Assembly (NCBI GenBank): GCA_016721825.1
Contig: JADKHI010000006.1
Coordinates: 248,001 to 312,000 of the forward strand
DNA length: 64,000 nt
Source: Flavobacteriales bacterium
GTDB lineage: Bacteria > Bacteroidota > Bacteroidia > Flavobacteriales_F > PHOS-HE28
Direction: 5' to 3'
Below the pieces are notes generated by a model. That model saw nothing but the letters and a program-made list of their open reading frames with translations, was not told the origin of the DNA and ran no database searches. A program made the position numbers and the translations under genes. This document shows positions 25,184 through 33,544 of this stretch, one piece after another; the first letter of the stretch is position 1, and each line of letters starts with the position of its first letter.

Positions 25184-27280
25184 TTAACGTTCGTTCAGCT
25201 TCACGGCCTTCTTCACGAGGGGTTCGTCGTTCACGTACAGCGTGCAGAAGTAGGTACCTGCTGCCAGTTGTTGGGTGTTCCACTCGTAGGTGAAGTTGCC
25301 GGTGCTGCGGGTAGCTTCCTCAAGCACTTCGATCACGCGTCCCGTATTGTCAGATACTTCCAAGCGCACGCGGCCCGGTGTGCCCACGGTGTAGCGCAAT
25401 TGGGTGCTGGCGGCGACGGGGTTGGGCACGATGCGGAGGTCGGTGTCCATGGTGCCTGTGCTGGTACTGTTGGCACCCTGTTCCATGCCATGGGCGTTCA
25501 TCTGGCCCGAGCTACAGCATGCGGTAAGCTGTTGCTCCAGCTGATCGATGCGGGTGTTCTGCTCTTTCATGGCCGCCACCAGGTAGGGGATCAAGCCCAC
25601 GTAGTTCACCTCTTTGGAAGCCGTGGGCGGTGTGATGATGTGCCCGATGGAATCGCGTTCGCTCGGCAGCATGCCATCACGCACCAAATTGGGGATCACT
25701 GCTTCCAGTTGCTGTGCCAGAAAACCCGCTTGTGTGCCCGATGGGAAGTTGATCCCTGGTGCCGCGCTCGGTACATACTCATACGTGCTCGGCTGCAACT
25801 GCTCGATCAGGTACATCGCCGAGTCCATGGAGACAATGTTCGTCTTCAGGTTCGCGTCCGAGCTGGTCCAAACGCCGCCTGGGATCGTGCCAACGCCGTT
25901 CACGAACACATTTCCGTCGAACCTGCCGGCAAAGTTCACCAGGCCATTCGGGTTCGTCCGGCCATAGACACCGATCTGCTCGGTCACGTTCCCGGTAGCG
26001 TAGGCATAGGCTTCGCCATACACCCCCGCCACCAAACCAGCTGAAGAGCCGGCCTGGCTCAACACCCAACCATACGCTCCGGCCGTACGGCCAGTGGAGG
26101 TGCTGCCAGCAGCCAGGTCCACCTGCGACTTGCTCCCGGCTTGAAAGAAGGTGTTCGTGCGGCCATTGCTTAGATCAGCCCACCCTTGGCTACCGATGTT
26201 GTAGCGCGTGGCATCGTACGAGCGGCCCAATGTTCCACAGCCATCCAACAAGGCCATACCCGTATTGGGCTCTGAAGTACCGGATACGGCAAAGCAAACG
26301 GCTCCGGCATTACCCAATACGGTGGACTGTGTACCGAAGGTGCTGCCCCCGGCAGCAGCGCGTTGGAAAACGCTGAGTTTCGCGATGGGCAGCATGGTGC
26401 CGATGGCGACCCGATCATCGTCCGTGGTGCAGAGCCCTGGATCGTTCACACACGTGGCCAGGTCGTTGGGGCCAGTGAAGGTTCCTGTGCGCCAGCGGCA
26501 ATCCGTGGCGGTAGGCACTTTGGCGCTCACCACACCACTGGGGTTGATCATCAGCACCTTGTCGGCCGAGGGATCCGGCAGGTCAGTGGGCAACTGACGG
26601 ATCCGCACTTTGCCATCCAACAGGTCCAAGCGTTCGGCAGGCACGTTCGCTCCCGCTTGCCAATTCCCAATGCCGAAATTGCCAGCAGGTGTGAAACGCG
26701 CCAGCTCCCGGCCCAACAAATGCCGGGGCGTACCCACAGGGGCGCCAGCGGAATAGTCCTCCGTGTACAGGAAGCTGAACGCATCGGCACTTGCCGATGG
26801 GTTACCATCGCTGAAGCGGATGAACGACCGTGTCGAATTGGTCGCATCCACCCGCTGCCCGAAAGCCAGATGGTCATTGTTGCCCGTAAGCGTCAAACTG
26901 TTCGCCTGGTCGGGCCGGTATGAGCCGGTCCAGCTATTGAACGAACGGCCGAACAGGTGGATCTGTGTCCAAGGACTTAACGTGCTCAGGCCCGTACCGT
27001 TCTTGCTCACCCCCAAATGCCCATCCACATCTTGCAACGTGAAGGCGCCGATGGTGGCCAGCTGGGTCGCGTTCAACCGCATGCGCAGCAAATTGTTGGG
27101 GCGCCACTCGTGCGGGTAGTTCGCGAACGTGGTGAAGCGCAGGGGTTGGGTGCTCGCGGCATCCGCTCCCAGATACTGGGTGAGTGTACTTATGTTATTC
27201 CCCGCAGTATTCCAAAGCTGGGCGTAGGAGGTGTTTGCCACGGCTAATACCATGGCACAAGTCAATATTCTCGCTCTCAT
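25184..27280 (-). CDS. T9SS-secreted protein with S74 (endosialidase chaperone) domain
   Basis: A 698-residue exported protein. Signal peptide MRARILTCAMVLAVANTSYA; a long beta-rich, repeat-like middle. A peptidase S74 intramolecular-chaperone domain is at about 480-590 (SDANLKTNIVSMDSAMYLIE then GTQAGFLAQQLEAVIPNLV), with a short coiled-coil-like segment after it (AAMKEQNTRIDQLEQQLTAC). A T9SS type A sorting domain is at about 620-698 (VPNPVAASTQLRYTVGTPGR, LAAGTYFCTLYVNDEPLVKK). S74 domains normally trimerise and self-cleave on phage tail fibres and bacterial adhesins. A homotrimeric surface fibre is inferred. Confidence 0.85.
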   Translation of the reverse strand: MRARILTCAMVLAVANTSYAQLWNTAGNNISTLTQYLGADAASTQPLRFTTFANYPHEWRPNNLLRMRLNATQLATIGAFTLQDVDGHLGVSKNGTGLSTLSPWTQIHLFGRSFNSWTGSYRPDQANSLTLTGNNDHLAFGQRVDATNSTRSFIRFSDGNPSASADAFSFLYTEDYSAGAPVGTPRHLLGRELARFTPAGNFGIGNWQAGANVPAERLDLLDGKVRIRQLPTDLPDPSADKVLMINPSGVVSAKVPTATDCRWRTGTFTGPNDLATCVNDPGLCTTDDDRVAIGTMLPIAKLSVFQRAAAGGSTFGTQSTVLGNAGAVCFAVSGTSEPNTGMALLDGCGTLGRSYDATRYNIGSQGWADLSNGRTNTFFQAGSKSQVDLAAGSTSTGRTAGAYGWVLSQAGSSAGLVAGVYGEAYAYATGNVTEQIGVYGRTNPNGLVNFAGRFDGNVFVNGVGTIPGGVWTSSDANLKTNIVSMDSAMYLIEQLQPSTYEYVPSAAPGINFPSGTQAGFLAQQLEAVIPNLVRDGMLPSERDSIGHIITPPTASKEVNYVGLIPYLVAAMKEQNTRIDQLEQQLTACCSSGQMNAHGMEQGANSTSTGTMDTDLRIVPNPVAASTQLRYTVGTPGRVRLEVSDNTGRVIEVLEEATRSTGNFTYEWNTQQLAAGTYFCTLYVNDEPLVKKAVKLNER

Positions 27281-27310
27281 GTTCGGTCAATGTTGCATTG
27301 ACCGGAACGG

Positions 27311-28345
27311 CTAACGCATCACCACGAAAGGTTCGATCGTACGGCTTCCATCGTCGTATTGTACCTCCAAGAAAAATGAGCCCTGCTCTAGTTGCGCCAG
27401 GTTCAGCGTAAACTCTCTGCCAGCGCCCCTTTGCTCAAGACACATGCGGCCAGCACCATCCCGAACGGCAAGTGATCGGATACCAGCACCCTGCACGTTC
27501 AAAAAAGAGGAAGCTGGATTCGGATACACAAGAACTCGGTACTTCTTGCGCTCGTCAAGACCTGTGGTCATTGGGCACTGCCCGGGTGTGGCAGAGACGC
27601 AGATCAAGTCATAGACATAGTATGCAGCAAGGGACACTCCATCTTCAACATGCACTGTATCGGTAGCCGAGTCGGCAAAGAAGTTGCCGATTACGACGTA
27701 TTGATAGGCACTGTCCGCCACAAAGATCCCGCTCACCAAGGTCCAGCCGGTCGTATCCGTGATCACGTCCGGACTGTAAACCTGTGCGTAGTTGCGGATC
27801 GCGAACTCCGGACCAACACCCGTATTCGTGGTCCAGATGTGTTCGTCCATGGTGAACAGCAAGCCCATGTTGTTGCTCGCCCATTTCGTGACCCAATAGT
27901 TGCCGTGCATCGCCAAGTTCGTGTAGAAACTGGCGTAGTAGGTCTGACCAACCACCAAGGGCTGAAGGAGCTGCGCACCAATCTGCTCATGGAAATCGCC
28001 GGTCTGATAGGTGGCACCGCCTACATATCCTTCACCATCCAGCGCATATTGCCAGGTGAACCCGTTCCATGGAACATCCAACAAGGTGTCCACACCACCA
28101 AGGGTGCCAGCACAGCTGTTGAAGTATTCCGGGCTTTGGTCCCAACGGTCCCAGAAGAGCGGCTTGGAGTTGAAGCCAGGGGAATTGGGGCAGGTCACGT
28201 AATCTTCAAAACTCGGGTTGGGCACAAGGTTCTGCGCTTCGCAGGGCAGGGAAGCAATGAACAGCGGGCAGCCCAGAAGGAGCGTGCCCAGGGTTCTGTG
28301 CAGGAGCGGCCTGAGCCACCCGCCATTCACTGTTTGAGGAAGCAT
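27311..28345 (-). CDS. T9SS-secreted protein, carbohydrate-binding-like N-domain
   Basis: A 344-residue exported protein. Hydrophobic leader LLLGCPLFIASLPCEAQ ends near residue 40. The mature N-terminus has NLVPNPSFEDYVTCPNSPG, the opening of a Bacteroidota domain resembling CBM-type jelly-rolls, which continues to about 245 (VHVEDGVSLAAYYVYDLICV). A T9SS sorting domain fills the last ~75 residues (VLVYPNPASSFLNVQGAG, LEQGSFFLEVQYDDG). ATG 28345 is used; 32 further in-frame codons upstream give no better start. Base composition is more AT-rich than the tandem T9SS genes. Only 30 bases separate it from the start of the S74 gene downstream. Confidence 0.75.
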   Translation of the reverse strand: MLPQTVNGGWLRPLLHRTLGTLLLGCPLFIASLPCEAQNLVPNPSFEDYVTCPNSPGFNSKPLFWDRWDQSPEYFNSCAGTLGGVDTLLDVPWNGFTWQYALDGEGYVGGATYQTGDFHEQIGAQLLQPLVVGQTYYASFYTNLAMHGNYWVTKWASNNMGLLFTMDEHIWTTNTGVGPEFAIRNYAQVYSPDVITDTTGWTLVSGIFVADSAYQYVVIGNFFADSATDTVHVEDGVSLAAYYVYDLICVSATPGQCPMTTGLDERKKYRVLVYPNPASSFLNVQGAGIRSLAVRDGAGRMCLEQRGAGREFTLNLAQLEQGSFFLEVQYDDGSRTIEPFVVMR

Positions 28346-28532
28346 CGTCGTTCGTTCGTTTTCCACCAAAGCGAAAAGGCAATGGCAGAGTTCGTGATGA
28401 CCGTAGCGTGTCCGGTCTTCGATGGCCTCTTCGGGATACAAGCATCGCGCGGCCGCAGCCTACTCCGCCGTGCTCGCCCATGTGTGCCGCCTGGGTGCGG
28501 GAACGCTGACCGGCGCTGCCGGTGCAACATTC

Positions 28533-28540
28533 TACCTTTG
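28533..28540 (+). promoter_or_regulatory. -7 promoter element with no protein gene downstream
   Basis: TACCTTTG, exact TAnnTTTG match. No open frame begins within 300 bases, but stem-loops follow from 28594. Confidence 0.5.
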
Positions 28541-28544
28541 CCTA

Positions 28545-28760
28545 GCTCGTGTTCATGTTCCTATGCCTTTAGGGGGTGGATGTTGAGCGGACCGAGGCCC
28601 TCAGTGTTCGTAGCACTGGGGGCTTCTTCTTGTAAAGGCTGAACGTGGGAGAGAACCGGAACCTGCTTACTATCAAAGGTTACTCACGGAAGGCCCCCAA
28701 ATAATACCCGATCCTAGGTATTTTCAGGGGGTATTGACCACCTTCAAGGGTGGTCCCCTT
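28545..28760 (+). ncRNA. Putative structured small RNA
   Basis: Proposed transcript from the -7 element at 28533. Hairpin 1: GAGGCCCTCAGTG (28594-28606) with CACTGGGGGCTTC (28614-28626), two G-U pairs, followed by TTCTTG, so it could itself be a terminator ending a ~90-base RNA. Hairpin 2: CCCCC (28694-28698) and AATACC (28703-28708) pair with GGTATT (28717-28722) and GGGGG (28727-28731). Hairpin 3: GACCACC (28736-28742) with GGTGGTC (28749-28755). It does not match 6S, SRP, tmRNA or RNase P signatures that I can recall. The end is uncertain. Confidence 0.3.
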
Positions 28761-28953
28761 CAGGATCCTCTTCTCCTGTGCATGATCGCATTCGACGGCC
28801 TGGAAAGGTCGCGCGAATTCCGTAACCAACTGACCATCAGCACAACAGCTCGGCCGGCACTTCGGAGTCACCGTTCGGGGTCATGCAAGGACCGTTGCCA
28901 TTCCCGCTTTGGAGGCGGCTTCCCCCGGCCTTTCCACACCGGTGGGTGAAGCC

Positions 28954-28961
28954 TACATTTG
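28954..28961 (+). promoter_or_regulatory. -7 promoter element of lipoprotein/SprT genes
   Basis: TACATTTG, exact TAnnTTTG match, ending 29 bases before ATG 28990. Confidence 0.6.
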
Positions 28962-28989
28962 CCTGAACCTGTCGGCGGATAGGCTGATC

Positions 28990-29223
28990 ATGACGAGCGA
29001 GCGCACCTTCCCCCCCCTGTTCAGCCGGATCGGCGCGTTGGCCTTGTTGGCCGCCGTGCTTATGGGCTGTGCGTCGGGGCCGAAGTACGGTGCAGCGAAA
29101 AAGCGCAAGAAGGGATGTGATTGTCCGCATTGGAACCGGGTGCCTGAGCGCGGCCATGAGCTGCGTGCGGCCACGATGAAGTTGAACGGACCACACCCTA
29201 CCGCTGATGGAGCGCGCAACTGA
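28990..29223 (+). CDS. Small lipoprotein
   Basis: A 77-residue lipoprotein: hydrophobic leader RIGALALLAAVLMGC with Cys28 as the lipidation site, then a short basic segment KYGAAKKRKKGCDCPHWN containing a CDC pair. Small lipoproteins of this type with a CxCP/H tail occur in Bacteroidota next to cell-envelope genes; the function is unknown. ATG 28990 is supported by the -7 element. The 3' end overlaps the SprT-like gene by 17 bases in another frame, so co-translation is likely. Confidence 0.65.
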   Translation: MTSERTFPPLFSRIGALALLAAVLMGCASGPKYGAAKKRKKGCDCPHWNRVPERGHELRAATMKLNGPHPTADGARN

Positions 29224-29836
29224 CCTGCTGCAACTGCGGGCCCACTTGCCAGTGGGTGCCTATCCCGTGGTGGAGAACTGGCTGCGTCGCAATCCGGTGA
29301 AGGTGCGCATAGCCCGCACGCGGGCCACCAAGCTCGGCGACTACCGTGTGGCCACCCGCACCTTGCCGCACCGCATCAGCGTGAACGAGGAGCTGAACAA
29401 GTACGGCTTTCTGGTCGTGCTCATCCACGAGTTCGCGCACTACGTCACCTTTCAGAAGTACAAGCGCCACGAGCCGCACGGCCTGGAGTGGAAATCCGAA
29501 TTCAAGCGGATGATGCGGCCCTTCATGACCCGCGAGGTGTTCCCTGCGGACCTGCTGCACGTGCTGGAGCATCACCTGGAGGATGCGCCCAGCAGCAGCT
29601 GCACGGACCACCACCTGATGCGCATCCTTCGGCGCTACGACCGCGACCCGAAACCTTTCCTGGAGGAATTGCGTGAAAGCACCATTTTCCGGTTCAACCA
29701 AAAGCTGTTCGTGAAAGGCCCCGAGCTCCGCACCCGTTACCGCTGCCGGTGCCTCAACGACCGCCGCATCTACCTCATTGACCGCATGGCCGAGGTGCAG
29801 GTGGAACAGCCGATGCAGACCCGTCGGGCCTCGTAG
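29207..29836 (+). CDS. SprT-like zinc metalloprotease domain protein
   Basis: A 209-residue protein with an SprT-like core. The zinc site HEFAH is in VLIHEFAHYVTFQKYKRHE (residues 72-90), followed by HGLEWKSEFKRMM, matching the HExxH...H(G)xxW/F pattern of SprT/SPRTN proteins, which in eukaryotes act on DNA-protein crosslinks. A CRCL segment near the C-terminus may be a remnant zinc ribbon. ATG 29207 lies inside the end of the preceding lipoprotein gene. Cytoplasmic. The bacterial role is not established. Confidence 0.8.
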   Translation: MERATDLLQLRAHLPVGAYPVVENWLRRNPVKVRIARTRATKLGDYRVATRTLPHRISVNEELNKYGFLVVLIHEFAHYVTFQKYKRHEPHGLEWKSEFKRMMRPFMTREVFPADLLHVLEHHLEDAPSSSCTDHHLMRILRRYDRDPKPFLEELRESTIFRFNQKLFVKGPELRTRYRCRCLNDRRIYLIDRMAEVQVEQPMQTRRAS

Positions 29837-29859
29837 GCCCTTTGCGACAGAGATCCAAC

Positions 29860-30951
29860 ATGAGCGACCGTCATACGTATTGCGTGATCATGGCCGGTGG
29901 CATCGGAAGCCGCTTCTGGCCGATGAGCCGCACCGCCTACCCCAAGCAGTTCCTCGATTTCCTAGGGTTGGGACGCACCCTGATCCAACAGACCTTCGAC
30001 CGCTTCCTGGCGATCTGCCCCCCGGAGAACATCCTGGTGGTGACCAACGCGCAGTACGCCCCGATCGTGAAGGCCCAACTTCCCCAGTTGAAGGACGACC
30101 AGATCCTGCTGGAGCCCAGCCGCCGGAACACCGCACCCTGCGTGGCCTATGCGAACCATGTGATCTACAAGCGCGATCCCGAGGCCCGCATCATTGTGGC
30201 GCCGAGCGATCACCTGGTGATGAAGGAAGGCGAGTTCCATGATACCGTCCGCGTTGCGCTGGAACAGGCCACCACGCACGATTGCCTGGTGACCCTCGGC
30301 ATCATGCCCAGCCGACCGGACACGGGCTACGGCTACATCCAGTTCAGCGATGAGGCCGGCACCACGCACCCCCGTGTGAAGCGCGTGCGCACCTTCACCG
30401 AGAAGCCCGACCACGACACGGCGATGAAGTTCATGGAGAGCGGCGAGTTCCTTTGGAACAGCGGCATCTTCATCTGGACCGTCAAGAGCATCCGCAAGGC
30501 CTTCGCCATGCACCTGCCCGAGATGGAAAAGGCCTTCGAGGCCGGCCATGACACTTACGGCACCGCCGCGGAAGTGCGCTTCATCGAGGGTGTGTACAGC
30601 GAATGCGCCAACATCAGCATCGACTACGGGATCATGGAGAAGGCGAAGAACGTCTTCGTGGTCACCAGTGATTTCGGTTGGAGCGACCTGGGCACTTGGG
30701 GCAGCCTGTACGAGCACCTGCCGCACGACGCCAACGGCAACGCAACCGTGGGCGAACAAGTGATGCTGTACGACAGCGCCCGGAACGTGGTGCACATGCA
30801 CGACGACCGCTTGGTGGTGCTCCAAGGACTGGAGGACTACATCGTGGTGAGCACGAAAGACGCTTTGCTGGTGGTGCGCAAGCACGATGAGCAGAAGATC
30901 AAGCAGTTCGTGAACGACGCCACCGCTGAGTGGGGCGAGAAGTTCGTCTGA
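29860..30951 (+). CDS. manC: Mannose-1-phosphate guanylyltransferase
   Basis: A 363-residue nucleotidyltransferase that makes GDP-mannose from GTP and mannose-1-phosphate for surface glycans. The family signature VIMAGGIGSRFWPMSRTAYP starts at residue 8, followed by KQFLDF; FTEKPDHDTAMKF and WNSGIFIWTVKSI are the sugar-binding blocks. It is the short form, without the fused phosphomannose isomerase domain of type II enzymes. ATG 29860 precedes the signature by seven codons. It follows the SprT-like gene by 23 bases. Confidence 0.93.
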   Translation: MSDRHTYCVIMAGGIGSRFWPMSRTAYPKQFLDFLGLGRTLIQQTFDRFLAICPPENILVVTNAQYAPIVKAQLPQLKDDQILLEPSRRNTAPCVAYANHVIYKRDPEARIIVAPSDHLVMKEGEFHDTVRVALEQATTHDCLVTLGIMPSRPDTGYGYIQFSDEAGTTHPRVKRVRTFTEKPDHDTAMKFMESGEFLWNSGIFIWTVKSIRKAFAMHLPEMEKAFEAGHDTYGTAAEVRFIEGVYSECANISIDYGIMEKAKNVFVVTSDFGWSDLGTWGSLYEHLPHDANGNATVGEQVMLYDSARNVVHMHDDRLVVLQGLEDYIVVSTKDALLVVRKHDEQKIKQFVNDATAEWGEKFV

Positions 30952-31012
30952 TCCATCCGCAGCCTTCCAACTGATGAGTGAACCATGGGGCGCAGATGCT
31001 TTCCATGGAAAC

Positions 31013-31020
31013 TATCTTTG
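31013..31020 (+). promoter_or_regulatory. -7 promoter element of the extradiol dioxygenase gene
   Basis: TATCTTTG, exact TAnnTTTG match, ending 37 bases before ATG 31057. Confidence 0.6.
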
Positions 31021-31056
31021 CGCACGGTCGGCGCCAATGCGCCGGCCATGTAACAC

Positions 31057-31938
31057 ATGCATCGCCGTCGTTTCCTCGGTCTATCCGCGCTGGCTGCGGG
31101 CGGTGCGAGCGCCATGAACCTTAAGGATTTCGTTCAACAGACCCGCGACCAAGGCCCCGGGCCGAGCATGCCGAGCATATTCATCGGGCACGGCAGCCCC
31201 ATGAACGCCCTGGCGGACAACACCTTCACCCTGCACCTAGCGGAACTTGGACGCAAGCTGCAGCGACCGAAAGCGGTATTGGTGGTCAGTGCCCACTGGT
31301 TGACCCCCGGTCGAACATTGGTGAGCGTGAACCCCAAGCCCGAGACCATCCATGATTTCGGTGGCTTCCCCCAGGAACTGTTCGACGTGCAATACCCCGC
31401 CCCCGGAGCCCCCGATGCCGCCCACCGCACAGCAGCGGCCGTGAAGAGCTTCGCCGTCCACGAGGACCACGAAATGGGCTTGGACCACGGTGCCTGGTCC
31501 ATCCTCAAGCACATCTATCCGCAAGCCGACGTGCCCGTCTTTCAGCTCAGCCTGAACTGGGGTGCGAGCACGGAAGAGCACTTCAAGCTTGCCCAAGATC
31601 TGCGGGCACTGCGGAATGAAGGCATTCTGATCCTGGGCAGCGGCAACGTGGTACACAATCTCGGTCGATTGAACTGGACGGACCCTGCCGCTCCGGCCTA
31701 TGACTGGGCCTTGGAGTTCGACCGCTTCGTTCAGGAAAAGGTGACCAAGGGGGACCACCAGGCCTTGGTGCATTACGAGACCTTAGGGGCCACTGCCCGC
31801 CTGGCACACCCGACCAACGACCACTACCTGCCCCTGCTTTACACGCTGGGAGCCAGTGCTTCAGGTGAACCACTTACGGAACTGTACAGCGGCATGGAGA
31901 TGGGCAGCATCAGCATGCGCAGCTTCCAATTGGGCTGA
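31057..31938 (+). CDS. Class III extradiol ring-cleavage dioxygenase (DODA/YgiD type)
   Basis: A 293-residue member of the 4,5-DOPA dioxygenase family (LigB superfamily), which opens catechol rings with a metal centre. Seen: IFIGHGSPMNAL near residues 38-49, VVSAHW near 78-83, and HEDHEMGLDHGAWSIL near 134-149, giving the metal-binding histidines. The N-terminus MHRRRFLGLSALAAGGASA resembles a twin-arginine leader, unusual because E. coli YgiD is cytoplasmic. The natural substrate is unknown. It has its own -7 element. Confidence 0.85.
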   Translation: MHRRRFLGLSALAAGGASAMNLKDFVQQTRDQGPGPSMPSIFIGHGSPMNALADNTFTLHLAELGRKLQRPKAVLVVSAHWLTPGRTLVSVNPKPETIHDFGGFPQELFDVQYPAPGAPDAAHRTAAAVKSFAVHEDHEMGLDHGAWSILKHIYPQADVPVFQLSLNWGASTEEHFKLAQDLRALRNEGILILGSGNVVHNLGRLNWTDPAAPAYDWALEFDRFVQEKVTKGDHQALVHYETLGATARLAHPTNDHYLPLLYTLGASASGEPLTELYSGMEMGSISMRSFQLG

Positions 31939-32017
31939 ACCGGGCCGGGTATCCGGTCCTTCTTCCTTACTTCGTTGCCGTTCGGGCCCATACACCCCTC
32001 CCGCACCCGACCCGCCC

Positions 32018-33145
32018 GTGGCCTCCGCCTACACGCTCATCACCCGTCACGAGGATCTCTCCGCGCTGATGGAGCGCTTATCCAAGGAGCCCATCGTGGC
32101 CTTGGACACTGAGGCCAGCAGCTTCCACCGCTACACCGAGCGTATCTGCCTGATCCAGCTGAGCACACGCGACACCACCTGGTTGGTGGACCCGCTCGCC
32201 TTGCCTGATCTGGGACCGCTGGGAAAGGCCCTTGCCGGAGCTGGCACGGAATGGGTGATCCACGACGCCGACTACGACCTGCGCATGCTGAAGCGGGCCG
32301 GTGGCCATCGGGTGCTGCGCGTGTTCGACACCATGGTGGCGGCCGAACTGCTGAACGAACCGGAGCTGGGTCTGGCAGCCAACCTCAACAAGCACTTTGG
32401 TGTCACGCTGGACAAGCGCTTCCAGAAAGCGGACTGGAGCAAGCGGCCTTTACCGGAGGACATGCTGGCTTACGCCGCGATGGACACCACCTACCTGATC
32501 GGTCTCCGCGACATCCTGAAGAAGAAGCTCGAGGACATGGGCCGTTGGAGCTGGGCCGAAGAAGAGTTCGCGCACTTGGTGGGCATCCCCTACGCCGATA
32601 CCGGAGCGGAAGAGCCGGGCTTTCTGCGCATCAAGGGAGCGAAGGTCCTGAAGCCTCGTCAACTAGCGGTGCTCCGCGAATTGCACGCTTGGCGCGATTC
32701 ATTGGCCGAACGCTTGGACCGTGCCCCCTTCATGGTGTTGGGCAACGACACCCTGATCGACCTGAGCAAGGACCCACCTGCGGACATGGCTGAACTGGGG
32801 AAGCGCAAAGGGGTCGGCGAGAACGCCCTTCAGCGGAACGGCACCGCGATCATGAAGGCCATTCAACACGGTCTTGCCCTTCCGAAAGAGGAATGGCCCC
32901 GGCTGGAGCGCCCCAAGCGGTACGAACGCGACGACGACTACGAGGAGCGCCTGAAGCGGCTGAAGATCGTTCGGGAGGAACTGATGGTCGAGCACGAATT
33001 GCGCCCCGGCATCGTGTGCCCCAACTACGTGCTCGCCGACATCGCCCGGCTGCTGCCCAAGAGCATGGACGAGCTCACCGCCTTGCCCGGTCTGCGCAAT
33101 TGGCAGGTGAAGGAGTTCGGTGCCCGCCTGCTTTCCGTCCTTTGA
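32018..33145 (+). CDS. rnd: Ribonuclease D
   Basis: A 375-residue 3'-5' exoribonuclease that trims stable RNAs. The DEDDy catalytic motifs are present: VALDTEASSF (D and E) near residues 27-36, HDADYDLRML near 83-92, and AYAAMDTTYLI near 150-160 (Y and D). An HRDC domain follows at about 208-290 (LKPRQLAVLRELHAWRDS) and a second HRDC-like region ends the protein. The start is taken as GTG 32018; the open frame continues upstream into the dioxygenase gene, where it is not coding. Cytoplasmic. Confidence 0.9.
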   Translation: MASAYTLITRHEDLSALMERLSKEPIVALDTEASSFHRYTERICLIQLSTRDTTWLVDPLALPDLGPLGKALAGAGTEWVIHDADYDLRMLKRAGGHRVLRVFDTMVAAELLNEPELGLAANLNKHFGVTLDKRFQKADWSKRPLPEDMLAYAAMDTTYLIGLRDILKKKLEDMGRWSWAEEEFAHLVGIPYADTGAEEPGFLRIKGAKVLKPRQLAVLRELHAWRDSLAERLDRAPFMVLGNDTLIDLSKDPPADMAELGKRKGVGENALQRNGTAIMKAIQHGLALPKEEWPRLERPKRYERDDDYEERLKRLKIVREELMVEHELRPGIVCPNYVLADIARLLPKSMDELTALPGLRNWQVKEFGARLLSVL

Positions 33146-33162
33146 CCCCTTTCGTCGATCAG

Positions 33163-33178
33163 TGTGACACCGGTCACG
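33163..33178. promoter_or_regulatory. CRP/FNR-like palindrome upstream of the sulfur operon
   Basis: TGTGACACCGGTCACG matches TGTGA-N6-TCACA in 9 of 10 positions. Its centre is 31.5 bases before the -7 element at 33202, about where a class II activator would sit. A second small dyad, TCAC-ATA-GTGA (33183-33193), lies between and could be the ArsR operator. Confidence 0.5.
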
Positions 33179-33201
33179 ATCATCACATAGTGACATAGCT
33201 A

Positions 33202-33209
33202 TACATTTG
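33202..33209 (+). promoter_or_regulatory. -7 promoter element of the sulfur operon
   Basis: TACATTTG, exact TAnnTTTG match, ending 19 bases before ATG 33228 of the ArsR-family gene. Confidence 0.6.
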
Positions 33210-33227
33210 TGCCGTCAACGAACGGCC

Positions 33228-33542
33228 ATGTCCACAACGACCCTGGATCAACGTGTAGGTGCGGAGAAACTGGTGCGCGCCAGCGAGCTGCTGAGGGTGG
33301 CGGCCCACCCGCAACGCCTCGCGATCCTTGACCTGCTGGGTCGGAACAAGCGCTTGTGCGTACTGGATCTCACCGACCTGCTCGGCTTGGAACAGGCGAT
33401 CCTGTCCCAACACCTGACCTTGATGCGGGACAAGGGCCTGGTCGACTTCGAGAAGGAGGGCAAATACAGTTTCTACTACCTGGCCCAGCCGGACTTCATG
33501 AAGATCATCAAGAACATCGAGCACTGCTGCGAAACGCTTTGA
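33228..33542 (+). CDS. ArsR-family regulator with SqrR/BigR-like cysteines
   Basis: A 104-residue winged-helix repressor. The helix-turn-helix region is TDLLGLEQAILSQHLTLMRD (residues 49-68) and the wing EKEGKYSFYYL. Cys44 lies in the helix normally holding the ELCVCDL metal site (here RLCVLDL), and Cys100-Cys101 in the last helix. One Cys in each of these helices is how the persulfide sensors SqrR and BigR form a disulfide or tetrasulfide link, so sensing of reactive sulfur species is inferred. It is the first gene of the left sulfur cluster, 2 bases before tauE. Confidence 0.85.
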   Translation: MSTTTLDQRVGAEKLVRASELLRVAAHPQRLAILDLLGRNKRLCVLDLTDLLGLEQAILSQHLTLMRDKGLVDFEKEGKYSFYYLAQPDFMKIIKNIEHCCETL

Positions 33543-33544
33543 GA

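Larger units (their letters stand above)
28346..28989. other. Gene-free stretch with promoter and hairpins
   Basis: About 640 bases with no convincing protein gene. It contains a consensus -7 element at 28533-28540 and three stem-loops between 28594 and 28755 (see the ncRNA entry), then the promoter of the next lipoprotein gene at 28954-28961. A 63-codon minus-strand frame (28680-28871, GTG start) crosses the hairpins but uses codons unlike the neighbouring genes and resembles nothing known. Confidence 0.5.

Noticed and set aside
28680..28871. 63-codon minus-strand frame with GTG start in the gene-free stretch
   Set aside because: No signal peptide, domain or good start, rare codons, and it runs through the hairpin region; kept only as a note.
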